Shown here: positions 27,435 through 35,254 of the stretch, piece after piece
How positions within the stretch are numbered: the first letter of the stretch is position 1
How the letters are laid out: every line of letters begins with the position of its first letter
Assembly (NCBI GenBank): GCA_035759745.1
Contig: DASTUF010000040.1
Span: 1 to 64,000 of the forward strand
Source: CAMLHP01 sp035759745
GTDB lineage: Bacteria > Gemmatimonadota > Gemmatimonadetes > Gemmatimonadales > GWC2-71-9
Direction: 5' to 3'
DNA: 64,000 nucleotides
The notes under the pieces: model-generated
The model's database searches: none
Told to the model about the DNA's origin: nothing
What the model saw: only the letters and a program-made list of their open reading frames with translations
Position numbers and translations under genes: made by a program

Positions 27435-29216
27435 TCAGGGCCGCCATGCCGGGCTGGTGCCGTTGGCAATGATCCGGCCGCGTTGCATCCCGTCCACACT
27501 GACCCATTCGATCGAATTGCCGGAGGTGAACGCGATGGTCTGGCCGTCAGGCGACCAGGCCGGGGCCGTATACCCGCTCGCCGCGGCCAGCCGCACGAGG
27601 CCGGACCCGTCCGAGTTCATCACTGCGATCGCGCTGGAGCTGCAAAAGTTGAAGGCCCAGGGGCACTCCACGAGAGCGATTTTTTGGCCGTCCGGCGACC
27701 AGGCCGGCTGCCACTGCTCTTCCGGATTGGGCGTGGTGGACGTGTGGTTTCGTAGCACGACGGGCTGGGTCCCGTCTGAATTGACTAGCCAAATGTCGAA
27801 CCAGAAGTCGAACATGTTCCAGTCGCTGACAAAGGCGATGCGAGTGCCGTCGGGCGACCACGCTGGTTGCACAACCCAGCCCTGGCGGGAGAAGAGCGTG
27901 ACTGGCGCAGAACCGTCGCCATCGGCCGCCACCTTGCAGATGGCCTCCGATGCGCCATTCCTGCAAGCGAACGCAACCCATTGGCCGTCGGGCGACCAGG
28001 TAGGATCGTACGTGCCTGAGGCTGCACGGCGGACCGGGTTTTCCCCGTCAGCGGTCATGATGAAGAGCCCACCCGCCTCGCCAGCACGAATGAAGGCGAG
28101 GCGACTTCCGTCGGGGGACCAGGCCGGCGAATGGTCGGCGGGACCGGCAGACAGCGGGACCAGGCCGGTTCCATCAGCATTCGAACGGTAGATCTTGCCG
28201 TCCCGCACGAAGGCGAGCTGCCCGACCTGCGGCGGCGGGACATCCGGGATGCCCGGGTTGGACGCCTTGGTGTAGACCCCTTCTTCCATCCCGGCCATGA
28301 TAAGGTCGTAGCAGTAGGAGACCCCCAGCTCCCCATCCAGAAGGAAGACGCCGAATCCCTCGCCGCCGCAGCCTGGCGCGTCGCTGAAGTCATTGAAGTT
28401 CAGCAGGATCGCCCTGCCGGCCTCCATCGGCCACCCAAACCAGGACGTCGCGAAGGTCCATCGACCGCTGAAGGCCCGCTGGCCGGAGGCTTCGTCCTCG
28501 ATGTAGTCAAACGTCCCATCCGGGCGGATCTCGTAGCGAGAGGTGCGGCCGGAAACGCTGTGGGGTGCCTGCCGCCCGTAAGTACCGCTCACGTCCGGCG
28601 CGGCACCCAGCGTTGCGTCCACCGGCTTTGTGGCGTTCGCCGCGGCACCGCGGTTGTCGGTGACGGTGAGCACCACCGAGAACTGCCCTCCCGGGGCTGC
28701 GTACGAGTGATACGGGTTCTGGTCGGAACTTGTCGTTCCGTCACCGAAATCCCAGGCGCGAGACACCAACGAGTCACCGACATCGGGATCGGTGCTCTCA
28801 TCTTTGAAGGCGCAGGCCAGACCCATGCAGGTGACAGAAAAGGCGGCCACCGGGGGCCGGTTGTCGTTGGCTGGGGGGAGGTCGTCGCCGGGGGCCACGG
28901 TCACCTGCCGGGAGGTGATCGTCGCCGCGCCATCGTCGTCGGTCACGGACACGGTCACAGTGAATGCTCCGCCCGGGGCGGCATAACTGTGGGTCGGGCT
29001 CGAGTCGGCGCTGGTACCGCCGTCGCCGAAGTCCCAGGCGTAGGCGGCGAGGGTGCCGTCCTCGTCGGTGCTGGCGTTCTCGAACGCGCACTCGAGCTGG
29101 CCGCAGCGGGCCGTGAAGGCGGCGACCGGCGGTGAGTTCGATGGCTCGGTGCCGCCGCAGCCGGCTGCCAAAGCGAGAGCGACGCAGGTCGCGACGAGCG
29201 CACGGGAGGACGTCAT
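27435..29216 (-). CDS. PKD-domain and PD40 beta-propeller lipoprotein
   Basis: A 593-residue exported lipoprotein. The signal ALVATCVALALAAGC places cysteine at residue 19. Two PKD domains follow (about 30-110 and 120-200), each with the YAWDFGDGG or RAWDFGDGT hallmark and a HSYAAPGG strand. A unique region (205-330) comes next, then a C-terminal propeller of PD40/TolB-like blades repeating PAWSPDG or PTWSPDG (about 335-593), ending SPAWRP. Likely an outer-membrane or periplasmic surface protein that binds a polymer or protein. The ligand is unknown. It shares the PD40 blade style and C-terminal W-x-[PR] ending with 29915-31462 and with the decayed copy at 32193-32547. Confidence 0.85.
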   Translation of the reverse strand: MTSSRALVATCVALALAAGCGGTEPSNSPPVAAFTARCGQLECAFENASTDEDGTLAAYAWDFGDGGTSADSSPTHSYAAPGGAFTVTVSVTDDDGAATITSRQVTVAPGDDLPPANDNRPPVAAFSVTCMGLACAFKDESTDPDVGDSLVSRAWDFGDGTTSSDQNPYHSYAAPGGQFSVVLTVTDNRGAAANATKPVDATLGAAPDVSGTYGRQAPHSVSGRTSRYEIRPDGTFDYIEDEASGQRAFSGRWTFATSWFGWPMEAGRAILLNFNDFSDAPGCGGEGFGVFLLDGELGVSYCYDLIMAGMEEGVYTKASNPGIPDVPPPQVGQLAFVRDGKIYRSNADGTGLVPLSAGPADHSPAWSPDGSRLAFIRAGEAGGLFIMTADGENPVRRAASGTYDPTWSPDGQWVAFACRNGASEAICKVAADGDGSAPVTLFSRQGWVVQPAWSPDGTRIAFVSDWNMFDFWFDIWLVNSDGTQPVVLRNHTSTTPNPEEQWQPAWSPDGQKIALVECPWAFNFCSSSAIAVMNSDGSGLVRLAAASGYTAPAWSPDGQTIAFTSGNSIEWVSVDGMQRGRIIANGTSPAWRP

Positions 29217-29240
29217 CGGTCAGGATCCGTCGGTAGTGGC

Positions 29241-29314
29241 TTGGGGCGTGAGGCGTGGGGCGCAAGGGGAGTTGCCCTATGCCCTACGCCTTACGCCTTA
29301 CGCCTTACGCCCAG
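29241..29314. repeat. Heptamer tandem-repeat region between cupin lipoprotein and PKD/PD40 gene
   Basis: 29275-29309 contains five heptamers in a row (ccctatg, ccctacg, then ccttacg three times). 29241-29269 has degenerate opposite-sense units (gggcgtg, aggcgtg, gggcgca), so a hairpin with some G-T pairs can form. The right arm ends three bases from the stop of the cupin gene (29317), and the left arm is about 25 bases from the next start (29216). The unit sequence is the same family as at 27355-27432. Confidence 0.7.
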
Positions 29315-29316
29315 GG

Positions 29317-29871
29317 TCAGGGCAGTCCGCAATCGGTAAAGTCCGTCGGCTCGAACACTGTTGGTGCCGCGCCGACTGGAAGCAGCAGCGTGCCTCGAAG
29401 CACCAGGTCGTGCCCGCTTTCGTTCCACGCCGAGTGGACCATGTCCCCTTCCACGAAGGCATCGCCCGGTGAATACACGTTCTGTTCGCACGAGCCGGCG
29501 TGATGGATCGTCACCGCGCCGCCCGCGTCGCCCGTCACCACCACGATTGCGGGGCCAGGATGGGTGTGCCAGCGCAGGCCGGCGGGAGCAGGGCTGCCAT
29601 TGACCAGGCCGTCGCCGTCGCCGTCCAGCTTGATCACCACCGACACGACGTCAATTGGCCGATTCGGGTGAGTCTGGATCCTCGCTCCAGGATCCAGGTT
29701 GCCGCGAGCGGCGGCGTCCACGGGAATGATGGCGGCTTCCAGGGCCACAGCGTCGAGGCTGGCACCTCGCCCGCCCGACGCCGTCTCGGGTCCGACGCCC
29801 TCGTTGCACGCGATGGCAACGGCGCCAGCGAGCAGGACGACAACTCCGGTGAGCCACTTGACCTTCAACAT
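29317..29871 (-). CDS. Cupin-fold lipoprotein
   Basis: A 184-residue lipoprotein. MLKVKWLTGVVVLLAGAVAIAC gives cysteine at 22. The mature part has a cupin pattern: LRWHTHPGPAIVVVTGDAGG (motif 1, two histidines), then CEQNVYSPGDAFVEGDMVHSAWNESGHDLVLRGTLLLPVG (motif 2 with an H). It may bind a metal or small ligand in the periplasm or be a structural beta-barrel. No catalytic role can be claimed. The ATG at 29871 has an excellent AGGAGG six bases upstream. Longer upstream frames are shadow. It sits between two PD40 lipoprotein genes on the same strand. Confidence 0.8.
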   Translation of the reverse strand: MLKVKWLTGVVVLLAGAVAIACNEGVGPETASGGRGASLDAVALEAAIIPVDAAARGNLDPGARIQTHPNRPIDVVSVVIKLDGDGDGLVNGSPAPAGLRWHTHPGPAIVVVTGDAGGAVTIHHAGSCEQNVYSPGDAFVEGDMVHSAWNESGHDLVLRGTLLLPVGAAPTVFEPTDFTDCGLP

Positions 29872-29914
29872 CTGGGACCTCCTCTGCAGGATGGGGGTAC
29901 TCCACAGGGCGCCG

Positions 29915-31462
29915 TCAGCGGCGCCAGGTTGGGTTGCGTGCGTCGTTGACGAGGGTGGACTGCCGGCTCCCGTCGAGCGACACGAATCTGACGGACGTCT
30001 CGGCGCATTCGAGTGATGAGCAGCTGTACGAGTAGGCGATGCCAGTGCCATCGGGAGACCAGGCCAGCGACCCTGGAGTGGGCGCATCGCTGCGGGACCC
30101 TGCCAACGCGAGATCCTTGAGGAAGTCGCCGTCCGCGGTCATTACAGCCACCCGAGATGGCGTGTCAAGTCCGGAAACTTCGTCGCGGTAGACAAACGCT
30201 ATCATTGTGCCGTCGGGTGACCAGACGGGATGCCGGAAATCCCTCACAGGTCCCGGCCCGGCATCTCCATCGGTCAACGGAGTTGGTGCGCTGCCGTCAG
30301 CGTTCGCGATGAAAATGTCGGCGGCGCCACCGAATGCGGAACCACGCACGAACGCGATCTTCTGACCATCCGGCGACCACGACGGCTGGGAGCTGGGCCC
30401 CTCGACCAGCAGCGTGACTCGGCCGTCGGTTGTGCTGAGAGAAGAGAGGCCACCATTTCCCGAGTACGCGATCGCCGTGCCATCGGGCGACCATGCTGGC
30501 CACTGACCGGACCCTTCGATCATCCACGTCACGTTCGCACCGTCGGCGGTCATGAATCCGAGCCGTGTGGGCGAAAAGTTGTCGTCCCCCAAGGCGGTGA
30601 AGCCTGTGACAGCAATCAGGCTGCCGTCGGGCGACCACGTCAGGCCATATGGGAAGAAGGGCGTCGGCAGCGCCGTGAAGCCGGTGCCATCCGCATTGAC
30701 GACGGCAAGGTTGAGGAACTCGTCGTCAACCGATATGAACGCGATCTGTCCCTGAAGCTCGCCAGGAGGTTCCACGGCATATGCCCGGAACCCGGCCCGG
30801 GCAGCGCCCGATGTAGCGGTGACCTGCTGAACGCCGGCCTCGGCGCCGAGCCTCCACTGCTCCGCGGTGGCCCTGCCAGCGGAATCAGTGACGACCGCAC
30901 CACCATCGATGCTGCCTCCACCTTCGGTCACCGTGAACACAACCGGGATGCCTGCCACCGGATTGCCGAAGGCGTCGGCCGCGAGCGCCACGAGCGGAAG
31001 CTCAAGCCCCTGGCCGACGCCAGCGAGCTGATTGCTCCCACTCGCCGGCGTGATCTGAGCGACCGGACCCGCGGCCGCCACCGCAGTGAACACCACGTCG
31101 GCGCCTCCACCCGCGCCCGCCGTCAAGGTCTGGATACCGACGGTCGGTCCCAGGGTCCATTTAGGCAGGGTCGCCGAACCGTCCGCCCCGGTTGTCACCG
31201 GGCCGGCGCTTGCGGCGCCTCCCCCGGTTGCCACCTTGAAGGTGATGGCGACCCCGGCCAGCGGTCGGTCGTTCTCATCGGTGGCGCGCACCGAGGGGGC
31301 CGGCTGGACTTCGGCACCGACCGTCCCGGTGAGCGCGGTGGGCGTGGTGGCTGTGATCTGCACCACGTGCTCGGGCTCGGTGGCATCGCTGCAACTCGCG
31401 AACGAGCCGGCGATGACGGTGGCAAGGACGACGGGCACGATGGACAAACGGCGCATGGGCAT
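29915..31462 (-). CDS. Ig-like and PD40 beta-propeller lipoprotein
   Basis: A 515-residue exported protein. The signal VVLATVIAGSFASC gives a lipobox cysteine at residue 24. Two Big_1-like bacterial Ig domains (about 35-130 and 132-235) carry the repeating pattern RATDENDRPLAGVAITFKV or ADAFGNPVAGIPVVFTVTEGGGSI. A PD40 propeller (about 240-515) repeats PAWSPDGTAIAY, PSWSPDGQKIAF and PVWSPDGTMIAF, ending NPTWRR. It is a paralogue in style of 27435-29216, with Ig instead of PKD modules. It is divergent from the ECF sigma gene across 117 bases. Surface or periplasmic binding is likely. The ligand is unknown. Confidence 0.83.
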   Translation of the reverse strand: MPMRRLSIVPVVLATVIAGSFASCSDATEPEHVVQITATTPTALTGTVGAEVQPAPSVRATDENDRPLAGVAITFKVATGGGAASAGPVTTGADGSATLPKWTLGPTVGIQTLTAGAGGGADVVFTAVAAAGPVAQITPASGSNQLAGVGQGLELPLVALAADAFGNPVAGIPVVFTVTEGGGSIDGGAVVTDSAGRATAEQWRLGAEAGVQQVTATSGAARAGFRAYAVEPPGELQGQIAFISVDDEFLNLAVVNADGTGFTALPTPFFPYGLTWSPDGSLIAVTGFTALGDDNFSPTRLGFMTADGANVTWMIEGSGQWPAWSPDGTAIAYSGNGGLSSLSTTDGRVTLLVEGPSSQPSWSPDGQKIAFVRGSAFGGAADIFIANADGSAPTPLTDGDAGPGPVRDFRHPVWSPDGTMIAFVYRDEVSGLDTPSRVAVMTADGDFLKDLALAGSRSDAPTPGSLAWSPDGTGIAYSYSCSSLECAETSVRFVSLDGSRQSTLVNDARNPTWRR

Positions 31463-31579
31463 GGTTCCGGACTCGAAAGCGAGTGCGACTCTTGAGTATG
31501 CTGGACGTCCCCGATAGTCTCGTCCTGTATCCCATCACACCGAACCCGCCCGACAGGGGCCACCGAGGAGGCACCGACG
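31463..31579. promoter_or_regulatory. Divergent promoter region: PD40 lipoprotein / ECF sigma factor
   Basis: The 117 bases between the two starts must hold both promoters. GAGGAG at 31565-31570 sits nine bases before the sigma factor's GTG and is a good ribosome binding site. I cannot pick out reliable promoter boxes. Confidence 0.45.
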
Positions 31580-32173
31580 GTGACAACCGATGTCTCGGCC
31601 CTGGTCGAGGCCGTCGCGGCCGGCGACCGCGAGGCCCTGGACACCCTGTTTCCGCTGGTCTATGAGGAGTTGAGCCGGCTGGCGCACCGGCAGCGCCGCC
31701 GGTGGGATGGCAACCTCACGCTCACCACCACGGCGCTGGTCCACGAGGCGTACCTGAAGCTGGCCGGCCAGCGGCAGTTGCCGACCGAGAATCGCGCCCA
31801 CTTCCTCGCGATCGCCGCCCGGGCGATGCGCCATATCCTGTGCAACCACGCACGCGACCGGCGCCGGCAGAAGCGCGGCGGTGGCCGGCCCCACCTGGCT
31901 TTCGACGAGGCGGAGCACGCGGACCGGGCTGGGCTCGACCTGTCCGACGATCAGACGGAGCGGCTGGCCGGACTCGACGAGGCGCTACGCCGCTTCGAGG
32001 GCATCGCCGAGCGGCAATGCCGGGTGGTGGAGTGCCGCTTCTTCGGCGGCATGAGCGTCGAGGAGACCGCCGCCGCGCTCGGCGTGTCTCCTCGCAGCGT
32101 CAAGCGGGACTGGGCCTACGCTCGAGCCTGGCTGCTCCGGGAAATGCAGCTCACGCTGGCTGACGGCAACTGA
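31580..32173 (+). CDS. ECF-type RNA polymerase sigma factor (Sigma70_ECF / TIGR02999-like)
   Basis: A 197-residue sigma factor. Region 2 covers about residues 1-95, with the family's diagnostic LTTTALVHEAYLKLAGQ and NRAHFLAIAARAMRHILCNHARDR stretches. Region 4 (about 130-190) has RVVECRFFGGMSVEETAAALGVSPRSVKRDWAYARAWL as the helix-turn-helix. This subgroup is common in Acidobacteria, Planctomycetes and Gemmatimonadota and usually neighbours a TPR Ser/Thr kinase, as here (32675). No anti-sigma factor is visible, so control through the kinase is a reasonable guess. The start is GTG, with GAGGAG nine bases upstream. Confidence 0.92.
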   Translation: MTTDVSALVEAVAAGDREALDTLFPLVYEELSRLAHRQRRRWDGNLTLTTTALVHEAYLKLAGQRQLPTENRAHFLAIAARAMRHILCNHARDRRRQKRGGGRPHLAFDEAEHADRAGLDLSDDQTERLAGLDEALRRFEGIAERQCRVVECRFFGGMSVEETAAALGVSPRSVKRDWAYARAWLLREMQLTLADGN

Positions 32174-32192
32174 GGAATTGCAGCCTCGCGTT

Positions 32193-32547
32193 TCACGGGT
32201 GCCACACGGTGCTGTGGCCACCAGGCACCATGAGGATCGGCAGGATGATGGGGCCGTCGGTCGGGACCCAGACGATCCCGCCAGCTGGGGTAAAGGCGAT
32301 CCGGCTCCCGTCCGGTGACCATGCCGGACTGAACGAGTTCGCATGACTCAGCACGGTCAAGCCAGTCCATGAGCAGTGGCGCCCTCGTCACCGTGCACCA
32401 GCGTCGTAACCGCTGAGCTCAAGGCATAAGCCCCAGCACCGGCTCCTCGGGCGGCTCGGGCTCCACCGAGTCGCATCCGATGAGCAGCAGGGTGATCGCA
32501 CCCGCCCTCGCCACTCTCCAGCACGTCTGCCAGTCGATGCTGCGCAT
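32193..32547 (-). pseudogene. Decayed, internally deleted PD40 lipoprotein
   Basis: The minus strand from the ATG at 32547 encodes MRSIDWQTCWRVARAG, then AITLLLIGCDSVEPEP, a normal lipoprotein signal with a good GGAGGG site before it. It stops after 42 residues (near 32420). A different frame then reads TGLTVLSHANSFSPAWSPDG followed by SRIAFTPAGGIVWVPTDG, one PD40 blade, and ends STVWHP at the stop 32193-32195. That ending echoes the SPAWRP and NPTWRR ends of the two intact PD40 proteins. So both ends of a third family member survive, with the middle missing and a frame change. It lies in the 500-base gap between the sigma factor and the kinase. The rest of that gap has no features I can support. 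Confidence 0.7.
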
Positions 32548-32674
32548 ACACCCTCCCGAGTGGGTTCCATAACCGCCCCGGCGCAGCCGCACCCTCTTGA
32601 GGATTGTCGGTCGCCGCTGTAGCGTCGTCATTCACCCCATATCACACCGAAACCCCTCAACCGGGTCCAGGCCG

Positions 32675-35242
32675 ATGGAGTTGACTCGGGCGGAACGAGT
32701 GGCGGCAATTTTCGACCAGGCCCTCGCCGTGCCGCGGCCGGAGCGGGCGGCCTTCGTGCGGACCGCGTGTGGTGAGGATGATGAGCTCAAGCGCGAGCTG
32801 ACTTCCTTGCTGGCGGCGCACGAGTCTGCCGACGAGTTCTTCGACGGCCTGGCGGAAGCGGTGATCGCGCCCGCCGCAGCGGCCGTCGTCGCGCGCGGCC
32901 GGTCCGACAGCTCGATGGAGCTGGCATCCGCCCTGGAAGGCCAATATCGGATCGAGCGGGAGCTTGCCGGCGGGTCGGTGAGCCGGGTTTTCCTGGCGGA
33001 GGAGCTGGGCCTCGAGCGGCAGGTGGTGATCAAGCTGCTGCCGCCCGAGCTGGCGGCGACCATGAGTGGCGAGCGGTTCCGGCGCGAAATCCAGCTGGCG
33101 GCCCAGCTGCAGCACCCGCACATCGTGCCGCTCCTCAGTGCCGCGGCTGGCGATCGGCTGCTCTACTACATCATGCCGTTCGTCGCTGGAGAGTCGCTCC
33201 AAGCGCGGCTCGGGCGCGAAGGCGCGCTTCCGATCGGGGAGGCAGCACGAATCTGGCGGGACCTGCTCGACGCCCTGGCCCATGCGCACGCCCAGGGCGT
33301 GGTCCATCGGGACGTCAAGCCGGGCAATATTCTCCTGAGCGGCCGCAACGCCTTGATCGCTGATTTCGGCATCGCCCGCGCGATCGAGGCCGCCGGACAC
33401 GCGGACGTCACCGCCCCCGGTCTCGCGATGGGCACGCCGGCCTACATGGCGCCCGAGCAGATCGAGGGAGCCGCCGCGGCCGACCACCGGGTGGACTTGT
33501 ACGCCTCGGCGCTGGTGATGTACGAAATGCTGGAGGGGCAACTGCCGTTCGCCGGAGACTCGCCTCGGGAAGTGGCACGAGCACGACTCATCGACGCCCC
33601 TCCCTCCATCGGTCGGGCGGACTGCCCGCCCGAACTCGCCGGCATCGTGCTTCAGTGCCTGGCCAGGAATCCGGGGGACCGCCCCGGCAGCGCCGAGGCG
33701 GTCCTGGCCCTGCTCGATCGGCTCACCGACAAGCCGGCTGCCAGCGCGGGGCGGAAGTCCCGACGGCGCCTGGTCGCTGCCGGGCTCGCCGCGGTGCTCG
33801 TGTCGGGAGCGGCGCTGAGTGCGGGGTACGTGGGACGGCATCGGAGCGGTGCCACGACCGGCGGTGCCGCCACAGGCGGCACCTCTGCCTCCATCGCGGT
33901 CCTGCCATTGGCGAATCTCAGCCCCGAAGCCGGCGACGCCGCGCTGGCTGACGGCATGACCGAGGAGTTGATCGCCATCCTGAGCCAGGGCGGCACGCTC
34001 CGCGTCGTCGCCAGCACCTCGGTGCGTGCCCTCAAGGACCGGCAGCTCGAGGTGCGGCAGATCGCCGAGAGTCTGCACGTATCACATGTGCTGGAAGGCG
34101 CGGTACAGAAGATCGGGCCGAAGTTGCGCATGCAGGTGCGGCTGGTGGACGCCCACGATGGTTCCACCCGCTGGTCGGAGACATACGACCGGGAGATCGG
34201 CGACATCTTCGCCATGCAGGACGACATCGCCCGCGCCGTGGCGGACGAGCTGGACGTCCGGCTGGCTCTCGACGGTGGTCCACGATCGGCGCCCCGGCGC
34301 CACACCCCCAGCGTCGCCGCCTACGAGTGGTACCTTCGCGGGAAGGAGAATGCGCTGTTGCGGACGACGGAGGGTCGCCGCCAGGGCATGGACTATCTCC
34401 AGCGGGCCATCGCCATCGATTCCAGTTTCGCGGCCGCCCACGCCGCACTGGTGTGGTTGTTCCTCAATGAGGCGGGCAGCGAGCCCGGCAATCACCTTGT
34501 CTGGATCAGGCGGGCGGAGGCGGAGGCGCTCACGGCCATCGAGCTGGACGACATGCTGGCCGATGGCCACTCCGCCCTGGGATGGGCCCGCCTCCTGCTG
34601 GATTTGCCCGCTGCCGAGGTGGCGCTCGAGCGGGCGGTCGCCATCGACCCGGCGGCCCACCGTGGGTACGAAGGGCTGGCGCGGCTCTACATGCTCAGCC
34701 GGCGCCCAGCCGAACAGCTGGCCGCCGCCCACCGTGGACTGGCGCTCGACCCGTACTCGGTGGCGGCCATCCGCGAGATGGCGCTCGCGCTCAGCGCCAA
34801 CGGCCGCTGCAACGAGGCGCTCACGCTGCTCCGCCCGCTCAAGGACCTGACCCCGCCCGCTGCCGTGGCCGGCGTCATCCGGGGTCAATGTTATGCCAGA
34901 AAGGAAATGTGGCCTGAGGCCCTCGCCGAGCTGCGATGGGCCGGCGGGGTGGGCGCCCGCGCCGCGCTCGGCCTGGAGGGCTACGTTCTGGCCCGGGGTG
35001 GCCGGAGCGAGGAGGCGCGGGCCATTCTCTCAGACCTCGAGACGGGGCGGAGGCAGAGCCATGGGGCGTTCGGCGTCGGCCTCATTTACGCCGGTCTCCA
35101 CGACTACGACCGCGCGTTCGCATGGCTCGAGAAAGCATCGCAGGAAGGGTCCATCCGGGTGTATATCATGGATCCGCTCTTCGAAGACCTCCAGCGGGAT
35201 CCGCGCTTCCATCGCCTGCTGCCCGCCAGTGCCGCTCCCTGA
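32675..35242 (+). CDS. Membrane Ser/Thr protein kinase with TolB-like and TPR sensor region
   Basis: An 855-residue kinase. An N-terminal helical module (1-80; PERAAFVRTACGEDDELKRE) is typical of sigma-linked kinases in this lineage. The kinase domain spans about 92-350: glycine loop LAGGSVSRVF, Lys120 in VVIKLL, HRD at 211-213, DFG at 230-232, and APE at 259-261. One membrane helix lies at about 366-386, then a TolB/CadC-like domain (SIAVLPLANLSPEAGDAALADGMTEELI, about 406-525) and TPR-like repeats to the end. All catalytic residues are present. It probably relays an envelope signal to the ECF sigma factor upstream. The ATG at 32675 is chosen by family start. It converges on the TonB receptor with 12 bases between stops. 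Confidence 0.9.
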   Translation: MELTRAERVAAIFDQALAVPRPERAAFVRTACGEDDELKRELTSLLAAHESADEFFDGLAEAVIAPAAAAVVARGRSDSSMELASALEGQYRIERELAGGSVSRVFLAEELGLERQVVIKLLPPELAATMSGERFRREIQLAAQLQHPHIVPLLSAAAGDRLLYYIMPFVAGESLQARLGREGALPIGEAARIWRDLLDALAHAHAQGVVHRDVKPGNILLSGRNALIADFGIARAIEAAGHADVTAPGLAMGTPAYMAPEQIEGAAAADHRVDLYASALVMYEMLEGQLPFAGDSPREVARARLIDAPPSIGRADCPPELAGIVLQCLARNPGDRPGSAEAVLALLDRLTDKPAASAGRKSRRRLVAAGLAAVLVSGAALSAGYVGRHRSGATTGGAATGGTSASIAVLPLANLSPEAGDAALADGMTEELIAILSQGGTLRVVASTSVRALKDRQLEVRQIAESLHVSHVLEGAVQKIGPKLRMQVRLVDAHDGSTRWSETYDREIGDIFAMQDDIARAVADELDVRLALDGGPRSAPRRHTPSVAAYEWYLRGKENALLRTTEGRRQGMDYLQRAIAIDSSFAAAHAALVWLFLNEAGSEPGNHLVWIRRAEAEALTAIELDDMLADGHSALGWARLLLDLPAAEVALERAVAIDPAAHRGYEGLARLYMLSRRPAEQLAAAHRGLALDPYSVAAIREMALALSANGRCNEALTLLRPLKDLTPPAAVAGVIRGQCYARKEMWPEALAELRWAGGVGARAALGLEGYVLARGGRSEEARAILSDLETGRRQSHGAFGVGLIYAGLHDYDRAFAWLEKASQEGSIRVYIMDPLFEDLQRDPRFHRLLPASAAP

Positions 35243-35254
35243 TTGACGGCGGAT

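Noticed and set aside
27418..28191. Plus-strand frame with repeating W-P-S-G-D-Q-A-G words
   Set aside because: It is the reverse complement of the PAWSPDG blades of the PD40 gene at 27435-29216. The repeats come from that gene.
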